Part shown: piece by piece, positions 1 through 10,202 of the stretch | How the letters are laid out: each line of letters starts with the position of its first letter | Numbering within the stretch: position 1 is the first letter of the stretch | Assembly (NCBI GenBank): GCA_032718475.1 | Contig: JAUCBJ010008476.1 | Coordinates: forward strand, 1 to 20,543 | DNA length: 20,543 bases | Direction: 5' to 3' | From: Nemertoderma westbladi | Taxonomy: Eukaryota; Xenacoelomorpha; Nemertodermatida; Nemertodermatidae | The notes under the pieces: model-generated | Databases searched by the model: none | The model's input: only the letters and a program-made list of their open reading frames with translations | What the model was told of the DNA's origin: nothing | Translations under genes and position numbers: made by a program

Positions 1-613
1 TTCAATGTAAAAGATAATAAAAATAACGGGGCAATTCAGCAAAGGCTTTTACATGTAGGCCTAGTAAGCTAAGCCTTTACCGTTAAAAATTTGATTACGT
101 GACAAGGAAGCAAAATAACTACAGGAAGTGTCAACATTTCTCCCGTTAATACGCATTTAGCGCAGTGCATCCTTTAATCTGCTGATCTCGCGTATCTTAA
201 AGTCCAACTTGTTTAACGGATTACAGTAGGAAATTCACGGAAGCGCACCTCTCCGAGAACGGCGTGATGGTTACAAAATACTCCCCTAAGAATACCCTCC
301 ATGAATATTTTAAAGATATATTAAGGAATCAATCCCAGATAATTTCCTACAACATGGGTTCAATGAAGAAGCTCCCTATTGAATTAGACATGCCGGAGCA
401 CACCTTCCCGATAGAATAATGCAGTATATTAACCACCTCAATCGTCCAACGTTAACCTCGTGGTAGGATATTAATGTAAGCTGATTAACAACGCCCACAG
501 AGCAAAATATTACGCGATGAATTATAAGATTGCAAGCACCATAACTTTTTGTTTGGTAAAGTTAAAACGTGTAAAGTTAAAGCAATAATAATAATATACT
601 GTAGGCCTACTGT
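1..613. other. Intergenic stretch, nothing recognised
   Basis: I see no gene, repeat or RNA I can support here. The sequence is of mixed composition. It contains one palindromic TAGGCCTA motif near 56-63 and another at 602-609, just before the element at 614. A 21-codon open frame from an ATG at about 353 has no recognisable content. Confidence 0.5.
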
Positions 614-1151
614 GGGGGCGTTCATAAAGTATGTCACGCAAATTTTTCCGATTTTTGACCCCCCCCCCCTCCCCCCTCTGTCACAAAGTGTCACACAAGC
701 TCGACCCCCCCCCCCCCCCCCCTCTGTCACATTAGACAATTTGTAATACCCCCCCCCCCCCCCCCCGCCCCGACAAAAAATATTTTATTGTAATAATACA
801 CAATGTTTGTTATGCCAAAATACAATATAAATTCAATCACTATATCTACATTTTCCCACGGGCAAGTCAAGTGTTCTTATTCTATATTAATAACAGGTAT
901 TACAGTGTTGGAGTCAATGGCTTCTATGTCCTACTCAATTTATCGATTATACTCAATGTTATTGAGTTTATTGTTTTCCTTAAAGTTACCCACAATGTGT
1001 GAAGTCAAAGCCAAGTCTAACATTAAAGCAAAGAACATCGCCGTGACCGTCACAAAAGTCGACACCCCCCTCCCCCCTCTGTCACAAAATGTCACGCAAG
1101 CTCTAACCCCCCCTCCCCCCCTAGTGCGTGACATACTTTATGAACGCCCCC
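614..1151. mobile_element. Short DNA transposon (MITE-like) with 27-bp terminal inverted repeats and poly-C tracts
   Basis: Bases 614-640, starting GGGGGCGTTCATAAAG, are the exact reverse complement of 1125-1151, giving a perfect 27-bp terminal inverted repeat around a 538-bp body. Inside each end there is a direct repeat built on CTCTGTCACAAA followed by TGTCAC and long C runs (about 676-718 and 1077-1113). A third, partial copy sits at 721-767. A 3-bp flanking duplication TGT is possible at 611-613 and 1152-1154, but it is too short to prove. No transposase is present. Open frames across it read as proline-rich peptides only because of the C runs. The superfamily is not determined. Confidence 0.8.
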
Positions 1152-1578
1152 TGTATGTGTAAATCATTGTGAAAGTAGCATTTTTCAGCAGTATGACCCG
1201 TGTGGGGGTATTTACGTACTGTGAAACTTTATTTCAGTTGTAGAATTTGGGCACTATCAACCAGAGCGTTGATAAGTGGACACAATGTAATAGAAGTAGA
1301 AGTTGGAGGGAACGGTAATTTACACGACTTGCTTCCTGACACAGGAGTCCATATTAACCTTGAATTTTACTGATAACGACAATTAAATAACTAAAGTTCG
1401 TAAGTTTGGTAGTTTATGCGGGCAGATGAGTCCTAATTATAATCTACACGTCAATGTTAAACACGATATATATATCCTCGCTTCTCCAAATTATCACTCA
1501 TCGTCTCTTAGTAACATAAATACTCAATGTAAACGAATCTATTGCTGTCACCTTGACATTTATGCACTTAAAAATAGG
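1152..1578. other. Intergenic spacer, nothing recognised
   Basis: This AT-rich spacer lies between the poly-C element and repeat module A. I found no repeat, RNA or gene that I can support. A 100-codon open frame at 1426-1728 runs through into module A and shows no coding character. Confidence 0.5.
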
Positions 1579-1980
1579 ACACGTTCGTGGGGCCTTCGCG
1601 CAGCACGAGGCCCAGTTATGAGATACAAATTAAAACTGAGCGACTGTATCACAAAATCAGTATTTGAAAAATTTACCCACACCACCAATCAATTAAAGAA
1701 AGGGGTAGTACGTGTTCAGCCCTTTTAATCTGCACCCCCCCCCCCCCACCCTTCCCACCCACCAATACATAACCGCGACATCTACCACCCACGGAAGGGT
1801 AGCACGAACTTATTTCCAATCGCACGTTCAATATGCAAAGCCAGGTGGTTTATAGGAATATAATAGACGCAGTACTCGTTTTCATTATAAGCCTCGTTGC
1901 GTTCGTCCTGTTTTGAATTTAAATATATTTCTTAAACGCAGGCTAGGACGATCTTTATAATAATAATAACTAGGGATGCG
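1579..1980 (+). repeat. Dispersed repeat module A, copy 1
   Basis: This 402-bp segment recurs at 18209-18607 in the same orientation. The two differ by scattered substitutions, small indels and the length of a poly-C tract (1735-1747 here). Both copies begin abruptly with ACACGTTCGTGGGGCCTTCG; the sequence to the left is unrelated between copies. Inside are a CCACCCACGGAAGGGTAGCA block and the first unit of an about 150-bp tandem repeat. The segment CGTGGGGCCTTCGCGCAGC at 1586-1604 is approximately inverted at the start of module B (3149-3167). Module A therefore looks like the left part of a mobile element. Confidence 0.85.
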
Positions 1981-2283
1981 ATCAATGTGTGGAGCCAGGT
2001 GGTTTATATAATAATATAGTCAACGCAGTACTCGTCTTCTTTATAAGCCTCGTTTTGCTCGTCCTGTTTTGTATTTAAATATATTTCCTAATCGCAGACT
2101 GACGATCTTTATAACTACCGATGCCTTCAATAGGCGAAGCCAGGTATGGTTTATAGGAATATAGTCTACGCAGTACTCGTCTTCATTATATGCCTCGTTG
2201 CGCTTGTTGCTCGTCCTGTGTTGTCATAAAATATTTTTCCTAAACGCAGACTGACGACCTTTATACAGTTATAACTATGCGAA
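1829..2283 (+). repeat. Three tandem copies of an about 150-bp unit
   Basis: The shared motif GCCAGGT and its flanks recur with CCAGGT starting at 1841, 1995 and 2140, so the units are about 154 and 145 bp apart. Each unit contains a variant of GCAGTACTCGTCTTCATTAT, then GCCTCGTT, then an AAATATATTT-type run, then CGCAGACTGACGATCTTTAT. The first unit overlaps the end of module A. The second locus at 18.2 kb has only one unit, so copy number differs between the two relatives. Confidence 0.85.
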
Positions 2284-3148
2284 GTTTCGAAACTGTGCGA
2301 GTAACTGCTGATACATCTATGTGGAGATGTGAGATACAACGCCAACGCATCGTATGCCGATGTAGTAATATGGGTATTGAAATAATATTAAATCAATGTA
2401 CACTCTTAAAGCTGCAGCGAAAAATTGTAGCTAATTTCCTTGGTTACATATAAAATAATAAAATTATTTTTAAGAACATTAATTTTACTACTTTACAAAA
2501 ATTCAATTAAAAAATAACTAGACAAATACATTGTGGAATAAACTATTTCATATATAAGCCTACACAACAGCAATGCCATGGATTGTATTTATGTTATTAT
2601 ACATGTATCTGTCATTTACCTGAGATAGCAATACAACATTTATAGTAGAGTCAATAGGAATTGGAATACAGGAAGGATGGAGGGATGTTGGATTTAAAGA
2701 ATGCTGTCTGGGCTGGAATAGCAATACTGGTTGCCTATTACTATTCTTCTCTGGTTAGTCTACAACCACAACTCCCAGCCAGCTAGCTCCACACCAGCAG
2801 AGACTTGACCAATAATCATTCCCAGCAACTGGCTGCTTTCCTTACACACACATCCTTCCATCTATGTACCAGCATGTTGGCCAATAAATGAGCAGTATTA
2901 AATGAGAATCAATTTTTTATGCCGTTTTAATTACTTTAGATCAATTAAAGACACAATTATTAAAGCAAATCACTTGAACTAATTAAAAACTATAATAGAA
3001 TGGAGTATGTGGATTACATCTGTATAATTTTTAAGTATAATTATTGAAGTCTTGTACTGTAAAATAATTACTTTCCTTTAACAGGCAGGTTGAATGTGCT
3101 GTTTTTACCGTAATCAATTTAATTAACTAATTAACTGCTATTATCTTA
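2284..3148. other. Interior of composite locus 1
   Basis: This AT-rich stretch between the tandem units and module B has no counterpart inside the second composite locus. Apart from a short open frame with a hydrophobic core at 2685-2786 (separate entry), I recognise nothing. A weak inverted pair, GGAAGGATG near 2671 and CATCCTTCC near 2849, brackets that open frame. Confidence 0.4.
2685..2786 (+). other. Possible coding exon or small ORF with one hydrophobic segment (unrecognised)
   Basis: An ATG at 2685 opens a 33-codon frame ending in TAG at 2784-2786. Residues 8-20 (VWAGIAILVAYYY) form a short hydrophobic stretch after a KN pair, as in a signal anchor or single membrane segment. A GT at 2754 in the context CTG|GTTAGT could be a splice donor, so this may be a first coding exon instead of a complete small protein. 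No homologue is recognised, and a frame this short occurs by chance. Confidence is low. Confidence 0.12.
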
Positions 3149-3343
3149 GCTTCTCGAAGGCCACACGAAAATTCTACTTGGAAAATTTCTAAACTTTTGC
3201 CAAACAACATGTGTACCACGTTTGGATAGATTTCATCAAAGATTGGCCGAGTTATTAACGTTTAAAATTGAACACGACAGAACGACAGGTTGATTAATGG
3301 TACCACTACGCTAAGGCTCACTCACTTCGTGGCTCGCCCCACA
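3149..3343 (+). repeat. Dispersed repeat module B, copy 1
   Basis: This 195-bp segment recurs at 19607-19822 in the same orientation. Landmarks are AACTTTTGCCAAACAACATG, TTTGGATAGATTTCATCAA, GATTGGCCGAGTTATTAACG, CGACAGAACGACAGGTTGAT and a shared right end GGCTCGCCCCACA. Its first 19 bases (GCTTCTCGAAGGCCACACG) are approximately the inverse of the start of module A at 1586-1604. The block running from a TTTCATCAA motif to a CAGAACGACAG motif resembles widely scattered invertebrate repeats that end in CAGA-type runs. That comparison is from memory, not a search. Confidence 0.85.
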
Positions 3344-3569
3344 TCCGAAAGCATTGCGGAAGGACTGCGCTGTCGATTTAAACTGGATAAACTTCATAAT
3401 TATTGTTTATCGTCGTGGTTTCGCCTATTACTAAAGTTTACAACAAAAATATAAATTTATTTTTACATTTGTTTTTATACGCCGAATGTAAAAAATAAAT
3501 ATACAATTAAAATCTTTCATATTCGTGAAAAATGAAGTTACTACTGTATCATAATAATCAATTTCAATA
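3344..3569. other. Spacer between module B and the 26-bp minisatellite
   Basis: Short spacer with a mixed start and an AT-rich right half. I see no recognisable feature in it. Confidence 0.4.
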
Positions 3570-4640
3570 CCAACACAGCGCAGTGCACATAAATACAAAC
3601 ACAGCGCAGTGCACATAAATACAAACACAACGCAGTGCACATAAATACAAAAACAGCGCAGTGCACATAAATACAAACACAGCGCAGCGCACATAAATAC
3701 AAACACAGCGCAGTGCACATGAATACAAACACAGCGCAGTGCACATGAATACAAACACAGCGCAGTGCACATGAATACAAACACAGCACAGTGCACATAA
3801 ATACATACACAGCGCAGTGCACATAAATACAAACACAGCGCAGTGCACATAAATACAAACACAGCGCAGTGCACATGAATACAAACATTGCGCAGTGCAC
3901 ATGAATACAAACACAGTGCAGTGCACATAAATACAAACATAGTGCAGTGCACATAAATACAAACACATCGCAGTGCACATAAATACATACACAGCGCAGT
4001 GCACATAAATACAAACACAGCGCAGTGCACATAAATACAAAACAGCGCAGTGCACATAAATCCAAACACAGCGCAGTGCACATAAATACAAACATAGTGC
4101 AGTGCACATAAATACAAACACAGCGCAGTGCACATAAATACAAAACCAGCGCAGTGCACATAAATACAAACATAGTGCAGTGCACATAAATACAAACACA
4201 GCACAGTGCACATAAATACAAACATAGTGCAGTGCACATAAATACAAACATAGTGCAGTGCACATAAATACAAACACAGCGCGGTGCACATAAATACAAA
4301 AACAGCGCAGTGCACATAAATACAAACATAGTGCAGTGCGCATAAATACAAACATAATAATAAGTGAATTGTCATATTGTCCTATTTACATTGTATAAAT
4401 ACAAACATAGTACAGTGCACATAAATACAAACATAGTGCAGTGCACATAAATACAAACACAGCGCAGTGCACATAAATACAAACACAGCGCAGTGCACAT
4501 AAATACAAACACAGCGCAGTGCACATAAATACAAACACAGCGCAGTGTACAATAAATACAAACGCAGCGCAGTGCACATAAATACAAACACAGCGCAGTG
4601 CACAATAAATACAAACACAGCGTAGTGCAGTGCACATAAA
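3570..4640. repeat. 26-bp minisatellite array, about 39 copies
   Basis: The unit is ACACAGCGCAGTGCAC followed by ATAAATACAA, 26 bp, repeated from about 3570 to 4356 and again from about 4394 to 4640. A 37-bp non-repeat stretch (4357-4393) separates the two blocks. Variants include ATAGTGCAG for ACAGCGCAG and GAATACAA for AAATACAA. A few units are 25 or 27 bp, for example near 4040, 4145, 4548 and 4603. Because 26 is not a multiple of 3 and the minus-strand unit has no stop in any frame, all three minus frames stay open for hundreds of codons. They encode a period-26, Cys-rich hydrophobic peptide. These open frames are best read as a by-product of the repeat. Confidence 0.95.
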
Positions 4641-4796
4641 AAAACAAAACAACTAAAAAAACAAGTAGAGACCCAGAACGACTAATTAAATGTACATTAA
4701 ATAAATTAAATGTTAATTGGGTTGTTGTCGGCTATTTGGTGGTTAGGAAGATTTAGTATGTTGTATTTTTTATATTTAAAAACTATTACCAACAAT

Positions 4797-6787
4797 GTCG
4801 TCCCCGAGTTGGGTATATGGTCGGGATACAGAGCAACCCGACCAGCATATAATAAAAGCTCACAAGGAATCATCCAAGAAGCACATTCGCCAGAAACCCA
4901 AACGAAAATATTATGTGCCATGGCAAGACTCTGAAGTTACTGTACTTGTAAGAGAGATCGTAATTTAGCCTACAAAGTAAAAATCGAACAGCCAACAACA
5001 GAAAACATCAACAAGGTTGAGAAAGCTAAGGAATATCTTAAATTGACCTACAACATCAGCCAGGAAAAGTACATACAGGATAAAACTGAAGCAATTACAA
5101 CTGCTCACATACAGCAACAATCAAGACTTACCTGGCAAACTGTAAATGAGGTATCTGGTCGGAAAAGTTGTGCTAAGGGGCGCCGCGCCTCAAAGCTGAC
5201 AGCTACAGTATCACTTCAGCAACTTGCTTGGGCAGCCACCAAACATCGGGGTCAGCCCAAAAAGGAAAATATATGACAAGACGCTACCTATAGAAACAGG
5301 TGACTTACACCCGCCGAACTCCAAAGAAGCATTAAAAGCATGTCCAATAATAAAGCGAGTGGATTAGATGAAATCCCAGCGGAGGTATGGAAAACCGGAG
5401 TGCTAAACAGACCATTATTGAATGTTTGCAACCGGATGTTAAAAGGGGAAAAGCCCCCACCAATTTGGACTAAAGGTCAACTAAAGCCTCTCCCTAAGAA
5501 AGGAAACCTCGGCATACCAACAAACTATCGTGGGATCTGTCTGCTTGTGGTAGCTGCCAAAATATACAATAAAATGATTCTATATAGGATTAGGCCACAC
5601 ATAGAGTAACTACTGCATAAGAGCCAAAACGGATTTCGACCAAATAGATCAACAATAGCTCAGATACTTGCGCTATGGAGACTGTTTGAGGGAATTAAGT
5701 CAAAGAATCTCCCCGCTGTCCTGACATGTGGATTTCAAGAAAGCATTCGACTCAACCCATAGAGGTAAAATGCTGGAAATCCTAAGAGCTTATGGAATAC
5801 CAGAGGTAATTGTGGCTGGGATTGGAATATTATATTGTGACACAGAAGCGCAGGTACTCTCACCAGATGGTGAAACTGAGTTCTTCTCAATCCTGGCTGG
5901 CTTACTGTAAGGTTAAACATTGGCGGCATTACTGTTTGTAATTGTGCTGGATTATGCAATGAGGACGGCCACAAAGGGTGGAGATCTTGGATTCACATTA
6001 CAAGAACGCAGCTAAGTAGTAGATATCCGGCAACTACAGTCACAGACACCGACTTTGCGGATGACATCGCCCTGCTCTCTAATACGCTAGCAGATGCACA
6101 GCTTCTACTAAACAAAGTGGAGTGGGCTGCTAATGAGGTTGGATTGCATATAAATGCTACCAAGACCGAATTCATGACTTTTAATGTTAATTGATAATAA
6201 TCAACTAAGGAAGGTTCACGACTTCCAGTACCTAGGATCATGGATAGAGAGTAGCAAAAAAGACATAGAAGTTAGGAAAGCAAAGGCTTGGGTAGCTCTA
6301 TCAAAAATGGATACCATCTGGAAATCAGATCTCTCCAGGCACCTGAAGACTAAGTTCTTTCGAGCCACAGTGGAAAGTGTATTTTTAATCGGGGGTGAGA
6401 CCTGGACACTGACTAAATCACTTGAACAACGAATTGATGGTTGCTACACAAGACTACTAAGGGCAGCCCTAAACATCAGCTGGATACAACACATGACAAA
6501 CGCCGAGCTTTATGGTACAATACCACCTGTATCAACCACCCTCCGTGAACGCAGATTAAGATTCAGTGGCACTGCTGGAGAAGTAAAGACGAGATCATAC
6601 CAGATCTACTTTTCTGGCAACTAACTCATGGAAAGCGTAGTCGTGGACGACCGGCCATAACATATATATATCAACTTGAAAGGGATACTGAACTTGGGAG
6701 AAACGAAATTGTGACAACTATGCAGAATCGGGAAGCCTGGAAGGATCTCATTTCCACTGTCCGAGTTCGTTCGACCTAGTAGTAGTA
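4797..6787 (+). pseudogene. Decayed non-LTR retrotransposon, RTE-like reverse transcriptase (5'-truncated)
   Basis: This is a dead copy of a LINE ORF2. Read across frames, it runs in the order expected of a reverse transcriptase. The linker includes KYYVPWQDSE near 4897-4926 and YNISQEKYIQ from 5049. The fingers follow with NNKASGLDEIPAE (5346-5384) and NYRGICLL (5521-5544), then NGFRPNRST near 5628. Palm motif A is VDFKKAFDS at 5727-5753. Motif B is destroyed by two stops (5908-5916), and the catalytic FADD is intact at 6054-6065. The thumb and C-terminus include HMTNAELYG near 6493 and end in TAG at 6777. Stops and frameshifts occur near 4965, 5250-5280, 5608, 5725, 5908, 6013, 6192 and 6600-6622. 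The endonuclease is absent, so the copy is 5'-truncated. A TAGTAGTAGT tail follows the stop, as RTE elements often show. The clade is inferred and could be another LINE group. Confidence 0.9.
6776..6787 (+). repeat. TAG microsatellite tail of the retrotransposon
   Basis: The reverse transcriptase stop codon leads straight into TAGTAGTAGT followed by ATTTT. Short tandem repeats at the 3' end are typical of RTE-type LINEs and mark the probable right end of this insertion. Confidence 0.6.
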
Positions 6788-6942
6788 TTTTGAAATTTTT
6801 GTCCATATGTTTCTATAAACTGTTCATATTTAACAAAATTTGGAGAAATTCCGCCTTAGTACACAGCAACAATTTTCCGATAAAATTTCCAACCGATCTA
6901 GAAATAAACACAGTACGGAATAGTAAGTAGTGAACTTTATAT

Positions 6943-7070
6943 TAGGGATGTCCCGGAATTCCGTTCCGGCCGGAATTCCGGCGGTTTTTGCCCGATTCCG
7001 GTTCCGGCCGGAATTGCCGGAATGGGGTCAATTCCGGCCGGAATTTTACCGGAATTGCCAGGTTCCTAAC
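6943..7070. mobile_element. hAT-like transposon end with CCGGAATT subterminal repeats
   Basis: The block starts TAGGGATGTCCCGGAATTCC, the style of terminus seen in many hAT elements. It carries six or more overlapping copies of TTCCGGCCGGAATT or CCGGAATT over about 110 bp. This very GC-rich, self-complementary patch contrasts with its AT-rich surroundings. I found no matching inverted end elsewhere in the window, so this is either a solo end or a very short, degenerate element. The hAT assignment is by terminus resemblance only. Confidence 0.4.
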
Positions 7071-7271
7071 TAGTTTGATAGTTGCACATTTTGCACGTTG
7101 GCACGCAGTGCTTTGCAGTTGCACGTTTGATATGTAAAACATTTCCAAAAACATTTCACCTGGTAATCAAACTAAAATGGTCCCACCATATGTTACACCA
7201 TCTACTGTAGTATTCATATACAATTCACAATAACCATCGTAATTTACATTAACTAATGAAATGCATCAATA

Positions 7272-8767
7272 GGCCCGGGCCCCACTGGTCAGAATGTTAA
7301 CGCAATAATTTTTATTGTCCGTTTAAATCCTTTTTTTGTCCTTTTTTTTATTTTTTATGTCCTCCAAAAGTCTAATGCAGTAATGTTAGGTTCCATGCTA
7401 CCGGTTTCTCTACTGCTGTTCTCTCAGGCTATCAGTACCGGTATTAGTATATATAGCACTATTTTGCTGTATTGTATGTACAGATGTATGTATAAAGCAG
7501 GTATTTCTGTATTTTAGTACCGGTACCGGCACCGGTACTGCTATAGGCCTACTGTGTAGCCTACCATTTAAATACGGTAATGGTAGGCCTACCGGTTGTG
7601 CTAATAAATTTTACATAATTGATAGGCCAAACTGGATTGCAGGATTGTGGAAAATGTGGATATACCTTTCACATAATTTAGGCCTATTACTGTATTAGTT
7701 TTATCGTCTCTGTAACCTGCTCCTTTCCCTCAATTAGTTAAATGATCGTTTATTGTTTTGGTTGGAAAATCCCGCCTCTGTAACCTGCTGTCCCTTTCCC
7801 TCAATTAGTTAAGTGATTGTTTATTGTTTTGGTTAGAAAATTCCGCCTCTGTAACCTGTCCCTTTCCCTCAATTAGTTAAATGATAGTTTATTGTTTTGG
7901 TTAGAAAATCCCGCCTCTGTAACCTGCTCCTTTCCCTCAATAAGTTAAGTGATCGTTTATTGTTTTGGTTAGAAAATCCCGCCTCTGTAACCTGCTCCTT
8001 TCCCTCAATTAGTTAAGTGATCGTTTATTGTATTGGTTAGAAAATCCCGTCTCTGTAACCTGCTCCTTTCCCTGATTTGGTAAAGTGACTGTTTATTGTT
8101 TTGGTTAGAAAACTCAGCCTTAACCTGCTCCTTTCTATCAATTGGTAATTGTTTTTGGCTATAAAATGAGTGTTTTGCTACGTCATGTGGTAATCGATTA
8201 TCAACAACAACTACAAACTATTAAATATAGAGTCTTTTTACCACAGGCGCATATGGAAATCTATCTCATAGTCTATAAATCATGGAATGTTTTGGCACAG
8301 GCATAGTGAAATCAACTGTCTGACATTCCAGAAATCAGCAGTCTGACAGTTTGAAGAAATACATACATAAAAAGTCATTAAAAGGACAACAAAAGTCATT
8401 ATGCATAATTCGTAAAAAAAAAGGACAAAAAAAGTCAAATAAAAGGACATAAAAAATCACTGCCGAATGTTAAAATGAATGCCTCCTTGCTCCATTGGTA
8501 ACACAAGTCATAAGTCATTTGATAAAAAATATAAGATGCATCTCACATTTACTGCATATTTATACGCAAAGTAACCAATCACAGGCATCTTGCCGGATAT
8601 AACACATGATTCATATGTCAAAAGATGGAACATGGGACATAATCACTCTCGACTCATAGGTCGTAACTTACGATTTACCAGTGGAGACGCCCCCATTGAA
8701 ACCAATGTGTTCCATAATTTATTCTGACTAAGACTACATAAGACTTTATACCAGTGGAGCACGGGCC
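7272..8767. mobile_element. Inverted-repeat element carrying an internal minisatellite
   Basis: The ends 7272-7289 (GGCCCGGGCCCCACTGGT) and 8750-8767 are inverted copies matching at 16 of 18 positions. A second inverted pair lies further in: 7290-7350 and 8413-8476 share AAAAAAAAAGGACAAAAAAA and a following block that runs to a GTTAACATT or GAATGTTAA motif. Between the inner arms sits the 68-bp tandem array at 7706-8172. There is no open frame of note. No clear target-site duplication is visible at 7272 and 8767, so the exact boundaries and class are uncertain. If real, it is a non-autonomous foldback-type element of about 1.5 kb. Confidence 0.55.
7706..8172 (+). repeat. 68-bp minisatellite, seven copies
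   Basis: Seven head-to-tail units carry the landmarks CTCTGTAACCTGCTCCTTTC, CCTCAATTAGTTAA, GTTTATTGTTTTGGTTAGAA and AATCCCGC. The middle units are nearly identical and the last two are progressively degenerate, as expected at the edge of an array. Diverged single relatives lie at 9219-9274 and, inside the hAT element, at 15368-15427 and 15458-15501. The unit is therefore a dispersed sequence as well as a local array. Confidence 0.92.
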
Positions 8768-10149
8768 TTAAATAGTGGTTTTTCCAATTTGCTTTTTACA
8801 ATTTGCTTATAAAATGACGTTTTTTAGATTGATCTTACAACATTTTACATTTATTTTATATTATTTTACTTTGAATTAATTATTAAATAATATGATAATA
8901 TTATGATTGGTATTGTCATTGTCCAACGTAACATATAGGATGACCCCTAAAGATTTGCAGCTTATTTCCATGGGGGTCCTTTATGTTATTTGGTTACAAA
9001 TACAATATTACTCAATTACAATTACTACTCTAACCTAAATCTAATATAAACGTTATTACAACACGTACAGGTCAGCTGCGAGTGGTCTTTAGTTCAGTTC
9101 TGCGTCGAAGGTGCTGCATAATATAGTAGTTTAATTTTTATTTACAGCAAATCCATTTCTTACCATAAATCTATTTATTCCCAGCAATAATTAAACTGTA
9201 ACATGTACTATTGGCCTCGTTTATTGTTTTGGTTCGAATAACATGTCACTGTGACATGCTCCTTTCCCTTAAAGACACCAGGATATTGCACCAAAGGACC
9301 TAATGACGCGAAACCATAGGTTTTTGTTTAACGTAGGTTTTTAGGTATGAGTCTAAATGCTAATAACCTAACTTTTGGCCAAAGTTATAGATTTTAGAAA
9401 AATTTTGTATTGAATTCCCTGTCGTTCAATGCCGAAGTACCATCCCGTCCCATTACGGCCCAGGCCACTCTACACTACACCCACTTTAATTCCGCCCAAG
9501 GTTCTGATTCCTCCTCTCATTATCAAATATCAAAGCCAGAACAACAAACACCAAAAAGTTTCGTTTCGATTCGAGAAAATCTAAAGACACTATAAAATGT
9601 GCCTCAGTGTGCATCAGCCTTCTCCTATTTTTTGCACAGAGATTTGGGAAGATACAATTAGTAATATTAAATAGGGGTTGGCTATCAGAATATAATTTTT
9701 TAATGGCAAAACATTTTTTTATTCTTAAATTGTTACAAAATCGGGAGAAAAATAAGTACTTTTTTCCCGGCGAAAAAAGGAAAATAAAATATTTTTGGTG
9801 GAATGTCTTAAAATGTGTTGAAAGAAATAATTAAATAGCTTCTGCCCTGAACTCTTTCTTTATAGGAGTAAAAAACTTTATCTTAAAAAGAAACAAGTGT
9901 TTCTATTATATTATAGACATTGATATAATATTTATTACATTAAATGATAATCGATCGAATTTTTTCTTCATTTGAAATGATTTTCGATTAATTTTTCACT
10001 ATTCCAAATATCAAACATTTTTAACAAAACTGTTATAAATCATGTAGGGTAGGCTAACTGTAGTTGTAAAAGCAAAACAGTTACTTATCCTTTTATTTTA
10101 TTATTCATTATTGTTGTTTTTGGCAACATTTTAAGCTGCAGGGCATATA
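8768..10149. other. AT-rich intergenic region, no gene recognised
   Basis: The stretch holds one diverged 68-bp-type unit at 9219-9274, an imperfect hairpin at 8929-8987 (arms built on AACATA and GGATGACCCC against GGGGTCC and TATGTT), and AT-rich DNA. Two short open frames near 9410-9595 and 9607-9834 show no coding features I recognise. Confidence 0.5.
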
Positions 10150-10202
10150 AATTCAGGATCGGGACGGGATCCGAATATTCCATCGGGATCCCGTTGCAAC
10201 AC
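10150..10202. mobile_element. hAT-like transposon right end (solo)
   Basis: The segment ends GGGATCCCGTTGCAACACTA at 10183-10202. Its reverse complement begins TAGTGTTGCAACGGGATCCC, a hAT-style terminus close to the proven hAT ends at 14822 (TAGTGTTGAGAACTG). Repeated GGGATCC and GGATCGGG motifs lie just inside. No partner end or matching 8-bp duplication of the following bases was found in the window, so it is listed as a fragment. Confidence 0.35.

Noticed and set aside
485-1162. Pro- or Gly-rich open frames in the first kilobase
   Set aside because: They are produced by the C runs and inverted ends of the 614-1151 element. Both strands are open for the same compositional reason.
3570-4640. 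CRISPR-like periodicity
   Set aside because: Units are contiguous, without unique spacers, so it is a minisatellite.
3431-4652. Six long minus-strand open frames of 78-314 codons over the minisatellite
   Set aside because: All are translations of the same stop-free 26-bp unit in the three frames. None has non-repeat coding content.
9232-9240. GGTTCGAAT, like a tRNA T-arm
   Set aside because: No acceptor, D-arm or anticodon structure around it. It lies in a diverged 68-bp repeat unit.
9410-9834. Two adjacent plus-strand open frames of 61 and 75 codons
   Set aside because: No motif, no coding-like composition, and no splice context that would link them.
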